Positions 16,793 to 25,757 of a DNA stretch of 64,000 nucleotides are shown piece by piece. Origin of the DNA: Acidobacteriota bacterium. GTDB lineage: Bacteria; Acidobacteriota; Terriglobia; Terriglobales; Acidobacteriaceae. The notes under the pieces are model-generated. The model saw nothing but the letters and a program-made list of their open reading frames with translations. It did no database searches and was not told the origin of the DNA. The position numbers and the translations under genes are program-made. Where the stretch lies: positions 1-64,000 of the forward strand of contig JAEYQK010000057.1 of the NCBI GenBank assembly GCA_023410055.1, written 5' to 3'. The number at the start of each line of letters is the position of its first letter. Position 1 is the stretch's first letter.

Positions 16793-18250
16793 TTACGACT
16801 GGATCCGGCTTTCGCGATACGAGGAAGCCGAGCGGCTCAGCAATCCCGGTGCGACTTTTGGTTTGGCTCCCTTGCGGCTTTTCGCCTTCTTCGGCTGCGG
16901 GAAGAAAGCGGCGTGGAGCAACTGGAGCGCGGAATTCGCGTCCTTTTCGTCGATCACGAAGCTGACGTTGATTTCGCTCGCACCTTGGGAGATCATGCGC
17001 ACGTTGATGCCGCCGGCGGCGACTGCCGAGAAGACTCCGGCAGCGATGCCCGGTTTACCGCGGATCTTGCGGCCGACGAGGCAGACGATTGCCTTTCCGT
17101 CTTCGACAGAAACTTCGGCCAGCTTGCTGAGGTCTTGCACGAGGCCTGCGACAAAGAGGCGCGACTCGACGGTTAGGGAAATGCTGACCTCGGAGGTGGA
17201 AACAAGATCGACAGGAATCTGGTAACGCTCGAAGACCTCGAAAACGGCGCGAAGATAGCCGTGGGCGAGCAGCATGCGAGGTGCGGAAATGCTGATGATC
17301 GTGATGTTCTTTTTGGCGGCTATTGCGCGAAACTCGGTTTTGCAAGGCGGAGCGACAGACTGGATGCAGGTTCCTTTGCTCTTCAGGTCGCGCGAGTTCA
17401 GGACGTAGACGGGAATGTTCTTCTGAACGGCGGGGACGAGAGTGGCGGGATGCAGAACTTTGGCACCGAAGTGGGCGAGCTCGGCAGCCTCTTCGAAGCT
17501 GATGACGCGGATCGAACGCGCATCAGAACATACGCGAGGATCGACGGTCATCATGCCCTCGACGTCGGTCCATATCTCGATGCGTTCGGCGTCCAGCGCG
17601 GCGCCGACGATCGCGGCGGAAAAATCGGAGCCTCCGCGGCCGAGCGTCGTTGGTACGCCGTCTTCGCTCGAGGCAATGAAACCGCCCATCACCGGAACGA
17701 TGTTGCGCTTCACCAACGGAGCGAGCTGCGCGATGCAGCGTTCGTTAGTCTGTTCGAACAGTGGCAGTGCCTCGCCGTATTTCGAGTCAGTGATCATCAC
17801 CTGTCGCGAGTCGAACATTTGAGAATTCATGCCGCGCGCCTGAAATGCACAAGCAACGATCTTGCTGGAGAGCAGTTCGCCGTACGAATAAAGGTTGTCG
17901 CCAGTGCGTGCCGAAATCTCGCGGACAGCGGCGATGCCTCCGAGAAGTTCGTCAATGCGATCAAAAGCACTCTCCAGCTCCGAAAGCAGAGGCTGAAGTG
18001 GTGCCCCTTGGACAAGCTCGCACGCTACCCGCGCGTGGCGTTCGCGAAGTGATTTCGAGATGTCGAGGCTGGCTTGAAGATCACCGCCTGAGGCGGCCTT
18101 GCCCATCGCGATCAGGCCATCGGTGACCTTCGACATGGCGCTGACGACTACGACCGGTTTGTCGGCGAGGCGTGCGCGAACGATCTTTGCCACGCGATCA
18201 ATGGCATTGGCATCTTCAACTGAAGTACCGCCAAACTTCATTACGATCAT
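16793..18250 (-). CDS. lysC: Aspartate kinase
   Basis: It phosphorylates aspartate, the committed step for lysine, threonine, methionine and diaminopimelate. The 485-residue protein starts with the KFGGTSVEDA kinase motif and carries GRGGSDFSAAIV and EIWTDVEGMMTVDPR in the amino-acid kinase domain. Two ACT units lie at the C-terminus (from IISISAPRML and from VCLVGRKIRGKPGIAAGVF), typical of feedback control. It is the first structural gene of the threonine operon. An AAGGAG lies 11 nt before the ATG. The 400-nt leader contains a threonine-rich peptide and a terminator, so transcription into lysC is probably attenuated by threonyl-tRNA supply. Confidence 0.96.
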   Translation of the reverse strand: MIVMKFGGTSVEDANAIDRVAKIVRARLADKPVVVVSAMSKVTDGLIAMGKAASGGDLQASLDISKSLRERHARVACELVQGAPLQPLLSELESAFDRIDELLGGIAAVREISARTGDNLYSYGELLSSKIVACAFQARGMNSQMFDSRQVMITDSKYGEALPLFEQTNERCIAQLAPLVKRNIVPVMGGFIASSEDGVPTTLGRGGSDFSAAIVGAALDAERIEIWTDVEGMMTVDPRVCSDARSIRVISFEEAAELAHFGAKVLHPATLVPAVQKNIPVYVLNSRDLKSKGTCIQSVAPPCKTEFRAIAAKKNITIISISAPRMLLAHGYLRAVFEVFERYQIPVDLVSTSEVSISLTVESRLFVAGLVQDLSKLAEVSVEDGKAIVCLVGRKIRGKPGIAAGVFSAVAAGGINVRMISQGASEINVSFVIDEKDANSALQLLHAAFFPQPKKAKSRKGAKPKVAPGLLSRSASSYRESRIQS

Positions 18251-18272
18251 GAAAGCTGTCGCTCCTTGGTGC

Positions 18273-18353
18273 CGCCCTTTCGGGCTTACCCTAGCGGCTA
18301 AAGCCGCATTCGATTCGAACCAGTCACGGCATCGCTAAAGCAATGCCCTTCCC
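18273..18353. repeat. Composite palindromic repeat inside the lysC leader
   Basis: This is a degenerate copy of the three-hairpin element: GCCCtttcGGGC, GCGGCtaaaGCCGC and GGCATCGCtaaaGCAATGCC followed by CTTCCC. The first two hairpins align base for base with 49234-49269. It lies between the attenuator terminator and the lysC ribosome site, so it would be part of the operon mRNA. Confidence 0.7.
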
Positions 18354-18399
18354 AAACTCCTAAATACCGAAGTTCATGAGCAAAACACGCGCATAAACG

Positions 18400-18439
18400 A
18401 AGAACCCACCGCCCTTGTTCCTTCTGGCGGTGGGTTCTT
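18400..18439 (-). terminator. Attenuator terminator hairpin of the lysC-hom-thrC-thrB operon
   Basis: On the minus strand a perfect 14-bp stem (AAGAACCCACCGCC with GGCGGTGGGTTCTT, 12-nt loop) follows the leader peptide stop by 23 nt. The tail CGTTTATG is only partly U-rich. Its 5' arm and loop overlap a segment that can instead pair with the leader ORF, the usual arrangement of an attenuator. Confidence 0.8.
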
Positions 18440-18531
18440 TAAGCTTGATCTTGATCTTTGTGCTAGATCGTCAGCTCCCTCGCCAGAAGGACACGTGTAG
18501 CCGTTGTTGTTGTTCGTGTCGAAATCTGGCG
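18419..18531 (-). promoter_or_regulatory. Four-segment threonine attenuator, antiterminator part
   Basis: Segment 1 is CGCCAGA (18531-18525), in leader codons 5-7. Segment 2 is TCCTTCTGGCG (18491-18481), in codons 18-21. Segment 3 is CGCCAGAAGGA (18429-18419). Segment 4 is the terminator 3' arm. Segment 2 pairs with segment 1 over 7 bp or with segment 3 over 11 bp, and 2:3 pairing disrupts the terminator. The Thr codon run lies between segments 1 and 2, so a stalled ribosome would mask segment 1 and free segment 2. Confidence 0.75.
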
Positions 18532-18543
18532 GAACTGTTTCAT
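18463..18543 (-). CDS. thrL: Threonine operon leader peptide
   Basis: A 26-codon reading frame that begins MKQFRQISTRTTTTATR and ends with LLARELTI and a TAG stop. Seven of 26 residues are threonine, with six in an eight-codon window (positions 9-16). This closely resembles the logic of E. coli thrL. It lies upstream of lysC-hom-thrC-thrB and overlaps mutually exclusive RNA hairpins. No Shine-Dalgarno sequence precedes the ATG. The predicted transcription start is only 4-6 nt upstream, so the peptide may be translated from a leaderless 5' end. It should have no function other than sensing charged tRNA-Thr. Confidence 0.8.
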   Translation of the reverse strand: MKQFRQISTRTTTTATRVLLARELTI

Positions 18544-18553
18544 CGGTTTATGC

Positions 18554-18584
18554 AATATAGCTTGAATACCCTTGCTTCTGTCAA
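18554..18584 (-). promoter_or_regulatory. Promoter of the threonine operon leader
   Basis: On the minus strand TTGACA (18584-18579) and TATATT (18559-18554) are separated by 19 bp. The predicted start near 18547 lies just before the leader peptide ATG. The spacer is slightly long for a sigma-70 promoter, but both hexamers are near consensus, and the position fits the attenuator. Confidence 0.6.
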
Positions 18585-18649
18585 TCGATATTTTGTATCC
18601 GCAACGAAGCTGTCGATTTTGAAGCAGCTATTTCGCGCCAGGTTGTCGC

Positions 18650-19507
18650 TTAGCTTTCGGTGAACAGCAACTCCTTTGCGCGATGCGTCGCCTTGACGAC
18701 TGCCTTGATCAAAGTCACACGAAGTTTGCCTTCTTCCAACTCCATGAGACCGTCTACGGTGCAGCCAGCCGGAGTTGTGACTGCGTCTTTCAGCAGCGCG
18801 GGATGATCTCCAGTTTCGAGGACGACCTGGGCGGCGCCCATGGTGGTCTGTGCCGCCAGAAGGGTCGCAACGTCGCGGGGCAGACCGACTTTCACGCCAG
18901 CTTCGGCGAGAGACTCGATGATGGTGTAGATGTAGGCCGGACCGCTGCCGGAAAGTCCAGTAACGGCGTCCATGTGCTTCTCGTCAACGACGACCGTCCT
19001 GCCGATCGTGTTGAACATCAGTCGCGCCAGCTCCACGTGGCGTTCATTGGCGTGAGCGCCCTTGGTGATCGCGATCATTCCGCAGCCCACCATGCAGGCG
19101 GTGTTGGGCATGGTGCGAATGACTGGAATGCGCTTCTCGATGATCTTTTCGATGTAGGTAGTCGGGACAGACGCCGCAACGGAGATAATTACCTGATTCT
19201 TCAGCTCGGGCTTGATGTCTTCGAGTACCTGCCGGACGACCTGGGGCTTCACGCAAAGCAGGATGACGTCAGCTCCGCGAACGGCCTCTGCGTTGTTCAT
19301 GGTGACAGTGATGTTCAACTTGGCCTTGACCTGACGGACTTCATCCGGATGGGCGACGGTGGCGCGCACCTGCTTGCGGGAGAGTACGCCTCGGCTCAGC
19401 AGTCCCTGAATGAGGATGGAGCCTAACTTGCCGGCGCCAAGTACGGTAACCGACTTATTGATGACGGTCTTCGGCTTGCTTTTTGAGTTCGTAGTAGGAG
19501 CTTTCAT
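18650..19507 (-). CDS. proC: Pyrroline-5-carboxylate reductase
   Basis: It reduces 1-pyrroline-5-carboxylate to proline with NAD(P)H. The 285 residues start with an Asn/Ser/Lys-rich tail and then the Rossmann motif VLGAGKLGSILIQGLL. The P5CR hallmark blocks follow: VIRTMPNTACMVGCGM, then DAVTGLSGSGPAYIYTIIESL and LLAAQTTMGAA. The C-terminal TTPAGCTVDGLMELE is the family signature. It stands alone, upstream of the threonine operon on the same strand and divergent from gltB, with which it shares a 176-bp promoter region. Confidence 0.95.
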   Translation of the reverse strand: MKAPTTNSKSKPKTVINKSVTVLGAGKLGSILIQGLLSRGVLSRKQVRATVAHPDEVRQVKAKLNITVTMNNAEAVRGADVILLCVKPQVVRQVLEDIKPELKNQVIISVAASVPTTYIEKIIEKRIPVIRTMPNTACMVGCGMIAITKGAHANERHVELARLMFNTIGRTVVVDEKHMDAVTGLSGSGPAYIYTIIESLAEAGVKVGLPRDVATLLAAQTTMGAAQVVLETGDHPALLKDAVTTPAGCTVDGLMELEEGKLRVTLIKAVVKATHRAKELLFTES

Positions 19508-19683
19508 CGATTGTCTCTGGTCTCTCTAAGCTACTCAATCTTCTAGGGATTTGTAGCTTTGAATTTTTTATCCTGCGAATCGAAAAGATAAGTTTTACTT
19601 CGACCGGCAAACCGAATTACTTATGTATCAAATACCTGCGTCGCGGGCGTGTATCTGTGTCGAACCAGTGTTTTTCAAGGCAT

Positions 19684-22600
19684 ATGAGCGACGTGTATTC
19701 GGAGAATAATTTGACTTCGTCTAACCATATGAACGGCTTACCCGCAGCACAGGGTCTATATGATCCTCGCTTTGAGCACGATGCTTGCGGGCTGGGGTTC
19801 GTCGCGAGCATAAAGGGCCACAAGTCTCACGACATTGTAACCAAAGGCATCGAGGTTCTCATCAACCTCACCCATCGTGGCGCTTGCGGATGCGATCCGG
19901 ATACAGGCGACGGCGCCGGGATCCTGATCCAGATTCCGCACACATTCTTCGCACGCGAATGCCCAAAGCTCGGGTTCACACTGCCCAATCCGGGTGAGTA
20001 TGCAGTCGGCATGATCTTCTTCCCTGTTGAGCGTCAGCCGCGTTTGCAGTGCGAAGGCGTGATGGAACGCGTAGTGCAAGAAGAAGGGTTGAAGCTGCTC
20101 GGATGGCGCGACACGCCGTGTAATGGAGCGGCGCTTGGCCGTATCGCTCGCGGATCGCAGCCCTATATTCAGCAGATTTTTGTCGGGCGCGCCGATGGGA
20201 TGGACGAAGATGCGTTCGAACGTAAGTTGTACATTGTCCGCAAGCGCGTTGAGAATGAAATTGCCGAGTCGGAGATCGAGTCGAAGGGCACGTTCTATGT
20301 GAGTTCGCTATCGTGTAGAACGATCGTGTACAAGGGACTGCTGCTCGCGCCTCAGATTGAAAAGTTCTACGGCGAGCTTTCGGACCCTGACGTGACCAGC
20401 GCGCTTTGTCTGGTGCACCAGCGATTCTCGACGAACACCTTTCCCACCTGGCAACTCGCACATCCCTACCGGTACATGGCCCACAACGGCGAAATCAACA
20501 CAGTAAAGGGCAACGTGAACTGGATGTACGCGCGCCAGTCATTACTGGAGTCGGAACTGTTCGGCAAAGACATCAAGAAGCTCTTCCCGATCATCTCGCC
20601 CCATGGCAGTGACTCGGCCAACTTCGATAACGCGCTTGAACTGCTCGTTCAGGGCGGACGCGAACTGCCTCACGCAGTTGCCATGATGATTCCGGAGGCG
20701 TGGGCGGGCAATCCACACATGAATGCGGCGAAGAAGGCGTTTTACGAGTACCACGCTTCGCTCATGGAACCGTGGGATGGTCCCGCGGCAGTGGCCTTCA
20801 CAGATGGCCGGGTAATCGGCGCGACTCTGGACCGCAATGGATTGCGTCCGGCGCGATATCTGGTCACGCATGACGATCTAGTTGTGATGGCATCGGAAAC
20901 AGGCGTTCTTCCTATTGCTCCGGAAGAGATCAAGCTGAAAGGCCGACTTCAGCCAGGCAAGATGTTCCTGGTCGATACGGTCGCCGGACGAATCGTTTCC
21001 GACAAGGAACTGAAGAAGAAGCTCTACAGCCGGCAGCCTTACCAACAGTGGCTTCAGGAGCAGCAGGTCACGATGGACAGACTGCCTGATCCGCCGCGAA
21101 CGGTTCCAACGGATCACGACACTATTTTGTGCCGGCAACGTGCATTCGGCTACACCGACGAAGACTTGCGCACGCTGCTGCTACCGATGGCGCGCGATGG
21201 GCAGGAACCAATCGGGTCCATGGGAACAGATACGCCGCTTGCTTGTTTGTCCGATCGCCCCCAGCCGCTGTTCAACTACTTCAAGCAGTTGTTCGCGCAG
21301 GTTACGAATCCTCCTATCGACCCGATCCGCGAAGAGATGGTCATGTCGCTGATTAATTACATCGGGTCGGAAGGCAACCTGCTCGACGAGACCTCGCAGC
21401 ACTGCCACAATCTGAAGCTGAATCATCCGATCCTGACAAACTGGGATCTGGAGAAGCTGCGCCGCTTATCGCAAGGAGATCTTCTCGCGACGACGCTACC
21501 GATGCTGTTTGTCGTGAAAGACGGAGAGAAGGGCCTGAAACGAGCGCTAGATAGCTTGTGCCGCCGGGCCTCGCTGGCAATCAAATCCGGCTACAGCTTG
21601 ATGATTCTCTCGGACCGCGGAATTGACGAAGATTATGCTCCGATTCCGAGTTTGCTAGCGCTGACTGCCGTGCACAATCACCTGATTCGCGAGAAGACGC
21701 GTACCCAAGTGGCTTTGATCATCGAGTCGGGCGAACCGCGCGAAGTGATGGATTTCGCCCTGCTCGTCGGCTACGGCGCGAGTGCGATTAATCCGTACCT
21801 GGCGATTGAAACGCTCGAAGATATGGCGCGTCGGGGCTACCTGCCCGAGGGTGTAACGTTCGACACGGCGCTGAAGAACTTCAAGAAGTCCATCAACAAG
21901 GGCCTGCTCAAGACCGCATCGAAGATGGGCATCTCGACACTGCAAAGCTATTGCGGAGCGCAGGTATTTGAAGCGATCGGGCTGAACAAATCGCTGGTCG
22001 ATAAGTATTTCACTGGTACGCCATCGAGGCTGGAAGGTGTCGGCCTTGACGTTCTCGCACGCGAAGCTCAGATGAAACACGAGCACGCGTTCAAGCCGAT
22101 TACCGATTCGGACACCGAGCTTGAAGTCGGCGGGAACTATCACTATCGGGCGCAGGGCGAGTACCATCTGCTGAATCCGCAGACAATCAGCAAGCTGCAG
22201 CACTCGGTACGACAGAAGAGCTACCAGACGTTCAAGGAGTACGCCGACCTGATTGACAATCAGAGCCGCGCGCTCTGCACGTTGCGCGGACTGATGAAGT
22301 TCAAGAAGGGGCATGCGGTTCCGATTGAGGAAGTCGAACCGGCGAAGGAAATCGTGAAGCGATTCACGACCGGCGCAATGTCGTTTGGCTCCATCAGCAG
22401 AGAAGCTCACGAAACACTCGCTATCGCGATGAACCGACTGGGTGGCAAGTCGAACACCGGCGAGGGTGGCGAAGATGAACAGCGGTTCAAGCCTGATCCG
22501 AACGGCGATTCACGGCGTAGCGCAATCAAGCAGGTGGCCTCGGGACGCTTCGGCGTGACGGCGAACTACCTTGCCAACGCCGATGAGTTGCAGATCAAGA

Positions 22601-24291
22601 TGGCGCAAGGCGCTAAGCCTGGTGAAGGCGGTCAGCTGCCGGGACACAAGGTCGATGAGATTGTGGCCAAGGTTCGTCACTCGATCCCGGGCGTCGGACT
22701 GATTTCTCCGCCGCCCCACCACGACATCTACTCGATCGAAGATTTGGCGCAGCTCATTTACGACCTTAAGAACGCTAATCCGCGCGCGCGAATCAGCGTG
22801 AAGCTGGTGGCGGAAGTTGGCGTCGGCACGGTTGCGGCCGGCGTTTCGAAGGCGCATGCCGACGTCGTGCTGATTAGTGGCGACAACGGCGGGACGGGAG
22901 CTTCCCCGCTGAGTTCGATCAAGCACGCGGGTATTCCGTGGGAACTCGGACTGGCTGAAACGCAGCAGGTGCTCGTTCTGAACGATCTGCGTGGACGCAT
23001 CCGCGTACAGACGGACGGCAAGATGCAGACCGGCCGCGACGTCGTGATCGCCGCGCTGTTAGGCGCCGAGGAATTTGGCTTTGCGACCGCGCCGCTGATT
23101 TCGATGGGCTGCGTGATGATGCGCAAATGCCACCTCAATGCTTGTTCGGTTGGCATTGCGACGCAGGACCCCGAGCTTCGCAAGAAGTTCCAGGGTTCGC
23201 CCGAGAACGTGATCAATTTCTTCTTCTTCATCGCCGAGCAGGCGCGCGAGTTGATGGCGCAACTCGGCTTCCGCACGATGGACGAGATGATCGGGCGCGT
23301 GGACATGCTCGACGTGCAGCCTGCCGTAGATCACTGGAAAGCGCAGGGACTCGATTACTCGGCCATTCTTTACAACCCGCCGGTTCCGACGCGCGTTGCT
23401 CGCCGCTGCGTGCAGGCGCAAGACCATGGGTTGGAAGTCGCGCTGGATCACAAACTCATGTCTTTGGCCTCGGGAGCGCTCGAGTCCAAAACACCGGTCA
23501 AGATCGAGTTGCCGATACGCAACGTCGATCGCACCGTCGGCACAATGATGAGCGGCGAAGTGGCCAAGCGCTACGGTTCCGAAGGCTTGCCGGACGATAC
23601 GATCCACTGCAAGTTCGAGGGATCGGCGGGCCAGAGCTTTGGCGCGTTTCTCGCGAAGGGCATCACGCTCGAACTCGAAGGCGATACTAACGACTACGTG
23701 GGCAAGGGACTCTCGGGCGGAAGAATCATCGTGTATCCACCACGCAAGTCTACCTTTGCTCCGGAGCAGAACATCCTCATCGGTAATGTCGCGCTGTACG
23801 GTGCGACCAGCGGTGAGGCGTTCTTTAATGGCGTTGCTGGCGAGCGGTTCTGCGTGCGCAACTCTGGTGCCACGGCGGTTGTCGAAGGTACCGGCGACCA
23901 CGGATGCGAGTACATGACCAATGGCCTCGTCGTTGTCCTGGGCAAGACCGGGCGTAACTTCTCGGCCGGCATGAGCGGCGGTATCGCCTACGTCTACGAC
24001 GAAGACGGAGATTTCGAAGACGAGCGCTGCAACACCGCAGGCGTCGATCTGGAACCGGTGATGGAACCGCGCGATGTCGACATGCTGCGAGCGCTGATTC
24101 AACGTCACCAGGAGGCAACCGGAAGCCCGCGAGCGAAGTGGATCCTTGAGCATTGGACAGATGCGCTGTCGTGCTTTATCAAGGTATTCCCGCACGAGTA
24201 CAAGCGCGTGCTCGGTGTTCCGCGATACGAAAAACCGAAAGTTCAAGCCGCTGCGGCGTTTGCGCAGGCTCAGCAGGTGAAACATGGGTAA
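19684..24291 (+). CDS. gltB: Glutamate synthase large subunit
   Basis: It transfers the amide nitrogen of glutamine to 2-oxoglutarate in the GOGAT reaction. The glutaminase domain begins after a short propeptide at the nucleophile Cys in FEHDACGLGF (residue 35 from this start). Central and FMN-binding domains follow (SGDNGGTGASPLSSIKHAG). The 3Fe-4S cysteines lie in CVMMRKCHLNACSVG, and the C-terminal GXGXG beta-helix spans roughly the last 270 residues (KGLSGGRIIV, GTGDHGCEYM). I prefer the ATG at 19684, giving 1535 residues. A GTG 27 bp upstream and an ATG at 19729 are possible, and all leave a propeptide before the Cys. It overlaps gltD by 8 bp. Confidence 0.96.
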   Translation: MSDVYSENNLTSSNHMNGLPAAQGLYDPRFEHDACGLGFVASIKGHKSHDIVTKGIEVLINLTHRGACGCDPDTGDGAGILIQIPHTFFARECPKLGFTLPNPGEYAVGMIFFPVERQPRLQCEGVMERVVQEEGLKLLGWRDTPCNGAALGRIARGSQPYIQQIFVGRADGMDEDAFERKLYIVRKRVENEIAESEIESKGTFYVSSLSCRTIVYKGLLLAPQIEKFYGELSDPDVTSALCLVHQRFSTNTFPTWQLAHPYRYMAHNGEINTVKGNVNWMYARQSLLESELFGKDIKKLFPIISPHGSDSANFDNALELLVQGGRELPHAVAMMIPEAWAGNPHMNAAKKAFYEYHASLMEPWDGPAAVAFTDGRVIGATLDRNGLRPARYLVTHDDLVVMASETGVLPIAPEEIKLKGRLQPGKMFLVDTVAGRIVSDKELKKKLYSRQPYQQWLQEQQVTMDRLPDPPRTVPTDHDTILCRQRAFGYTDEDLRTLLLPMARDGQEPIGSMGTDTPLACLSDRPQPLFNYFKQLFAQVTNPPIDPIREEMVMSLINYIGSEGNLLDETSQHCHNLKLNHPILTNWDLEKLRRLSQGDLLATTLPMLFVVKDGEKGLKRALDSLCRRASLAIKSGYSLMILSDRGIDEDYAPIPSLLALTAVHNHLIREKTRTQVALIIESGEPREVMDFALLVGYGASAINPYLAIETLEDMARRGYLPEGVTFDTALKNFKKSINKGLLKTASKMGISTLQSYCGAQVFEAIGLNKSLVDKYFTGTPSRLEGVGLDVLAREAQMKHEHAFKPITDSDTELEVGGNYHYRAQGEYHLLNPQTISKLQHSVRQKSYQTFKEYADLIDNQSRALCTLRGLMKFKKGHAVPIEEVEPAKEIVKRFTTGAMSFGSISREAHETLAIAMNRLGGKSNTGEGGEDEQRFKPDPNGDSRRSAIKQVASGRFGVTANYLANADELQIKMAQGAKPGEGGQLPGHKVDEIVAKVRHSIPGVGLISPPPHHDIYSIEDLAQLIYDLKNANPRARISVKLVAEVGVGTVAAGVSKAHADVVLISGDNGGTGASPLSSIKHAGIPWELGLAETQQVLVLNDLRGRIRVQTDGKMQTGRDVVIAALLGAEEFGFATAPLISMGCVMMRKCHLNACSVGIATQDPELRKKFQGSPENVINFFFFIAEQARELMAQLGFRTMDEMIGRVDMLDVQPAVDHWKAQGLDYSAILYNPPVPTRVARRCVQAQDHGLEVALDHKLMSLASGALESKTPVKIELPIRNVDRTVGTMMSGEVAKRYGSEGLPDDTIHCKFEGSAGQSFGAFLAKGITLELEGDTNDYVGKGLSGGRIIVYPPRKSTFAPEQNILIGNVALYGATSGEAFFNGVAGERFCVRNSGATAVVEGTGDHGCEYMTNGLVVVLGKTGRNFSAGMSGGIAYVYDEDGDFEDERCNTAGVDLEPVMEPRDVDMLRALIQRHQEATGSPRAKWILEHWTDALSCFIKVFPHEYKRVLGVPRYEKPKVQAAAAFAQAQQVKHG

Positions 24292-25699
24292 GGTAACTGG
24301 GTTCAAAGAATATCAACGCGAACTGCCACAACGGCGGGCTGTCACCGAACGCGTCAATGACTGGTTCGAGATCTATACGGAGTTTCCGGAGGACAAGCTG
24401 CGCAACCAGGGCGCGCGCTGCATGGATTGCGGCGTGCCGTTCTGCAACACCGGATGCCCGCTGAACAACATTATTCCGGACTGGAATGATCTGGTTTACA
24501 AGGGGCGCTGGAAGGAAGCGATACGCCAGCTTCATGCGACAAACAACTTCCCCGAGTTCACCGGACGCCTCTGCCCTGCTCCGTGCGAGGCCGCGTGCGT
24601 GCTCGGAATCAATGAGCCGGCGGTCACGATCCGAAACATCGAGAAAGAAATCATCGAGCACGCTTTCAAGCAGGGCTGGATTGGACCGCAGCCCCCGCTG
24701 TTTGAGTCGGGTAAGCGCGTTGCCGTGATCGGCTCTGGTCCCGCTGGACTGGCAGCCTCGCAGCAACTCCGTCGCGCTGGGCACGACGTGACTTTGTTTG
24801 AGAAGGCGGACCGCATTGGTGGACTGCTCCGATACGGTATTCCGCACTTCAAGATGGAAAAGCACGTCATCGATCGCCGTCTTGAGCAGATGACCGCCGA
24901 GGGCGTGAAGTTTGTGACGAATGCTCACGTTGGGGTGAGCGTGCCGGTCGAGGATCTGCGGAAGGAATTCGACGCCATCGTGTTAACGGGCGGTGCGGAG
25001 CAGCCGCGCAATCTGCCGGTGCCGGGGCGCGAACTGAAGGGCATCTACTTCGCTCTGCAATTCCTTCAACAGCAGAACCATCGTTGCGAAAGCGACCCGA
25101 TTGCGCCGGAAGAGGCGATCACGGCAACGGGCAAGCATGTCGTCATCATCGGCGGCGGCGATACGGGAGCCGATTGCCTGGGCACTTCGCATCGTCAGAA
25201 GGCGGCGTCGGTCCGACAGTTCGAACTGCTGCCCCAACCGCCTGATCAGCGCGCGCCACAGACTCCGTGGCCGCTGTGGCCGATGCAACTTCGTACCGAA
25301 AGCTCGCACGAGGAAGGCGGAATTCGGGAATGGAGTATTTCGACCACGAAGTTCACTGGCGACGAGAACGGGAACGTCAAGTTCTTGCATGGCATAAAGG
25401 TCGGGCCGCCGCCGAAGTTCGAGGCGATTGCCGGAAGCGAGTTCACGATTCCTGCTGACCTTGTTTTGCTGGCGATGGGCTTCACCGGACCGGTGAGGAA
25501 CGGCATGATCGAACAGCTTGGGCTGAACCTCGATCAGCGCGGCAACGTTGCTTGTGACGAGAACTATATGTCGTCGGTTCCGGGCGTTTTCGCGGCTGGC
25601 GATATGCGGCGCGGACAGTCACTGATTGTCTGGGCAATCTCGGAAGGACGCGCTGCGGCCAAGGGAGTGAACAAGTACCTGGCGGAAAAGCAGGCATAG
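24284..25699 (+). CDS. gltD: Glutamate synthase small subunit
   Basis: This flavoprotein feeds NAD(P)H electrons to GltB through FAD and 4Fe-4S clusters. The 471 residues carry two N-terminal cysteine clusters (CMDCGVPFCNTGCP and CPAPCEAAC). An FAD fold follows (VIGSGPAGLAASQQL), then an NAD(P)H fold (VIIGGGDTGADCLG). The C-terminal FAAGDMRRGQSLIVWAISEGR contacts FAD. The start lies inside the gltB stop (ATGGGTAA), so the subunits are translationally coupled. A strong intrinsic terminator follows at 25718. Confidence 0.97.
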   Translation: MGKVTGFKEYQRELPQRRAVTERVNDWFEIYTEFPEDKLRNQGARCMDCGVPFCNTGCPLNNIIPDWNDLVYKGRWKEAIRQLHATNNFPEFTGRLCPAPCEAACVLGINEPAVTIRNIEKEIIEHAFKQGWIGPQPPLFESGKRVAVIGSGPAGLAASQQLRRAGHDVTLFEKADRIGGLLRYGIPHFKMEKHVIDRRLEQMTAEGVKFVTNAHVGVSVPVEDLRKEFDAIVLTGGAEQPRNLPVPGRELKGIYFALQFLQQQNHRCESDPIAPEEAITATGKHVVIIGGGDTGADCLGTSHRQKAASVRQFELLPQPPDQRAPQTPWPLWPMQLRTESSHEEGGIREWSISTTKFTGDENGNVKFLHGIKVGPPPKFEAIAGSEFTIPADLVLLAMGFTGPVRNGMIEQLGLNLDQRGNVACDENYMSSVPGVFAAGDMRRGQSLIVWAISEGRAAAKGVNKYLAEKQA

Positions 25700-25717
25700 C
25701 TGTTCTAAGCAATAAAG

Positions 25718-25747
25718 AAGCCCTCGCGCGAGCGAGGGCTTTATCTT
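25718..25747 (+). terminator. Intrinsic terminator between gltD and rho
   Basis: A perfect 10-bp stem, AAGCCCTCGC-gcga-GCGAGGGCTT, is followed on the plus strand by TATCTTT. It ends the gltBD operon. A-rich sequence before the stem (AATAAAG) makes it able to work on the minus strand as well, for the convergent rho gene that ends at 25758. Confidence 0.88.
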
Positions 25748-25757
25748 TGCTAACGGC

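Noticed and set aside
19623..19709. 28-codon frame overlapping the gltB start, as a possible leader peptide
   Set aside because: No amino-acid bias related to glutamate or glutamine, and no terminator/antiterminator pair follows.
23059..24306. 415-codon minus-strand frame opposite gltB
   Set aside because: Shadow of gltB; no family motifs.
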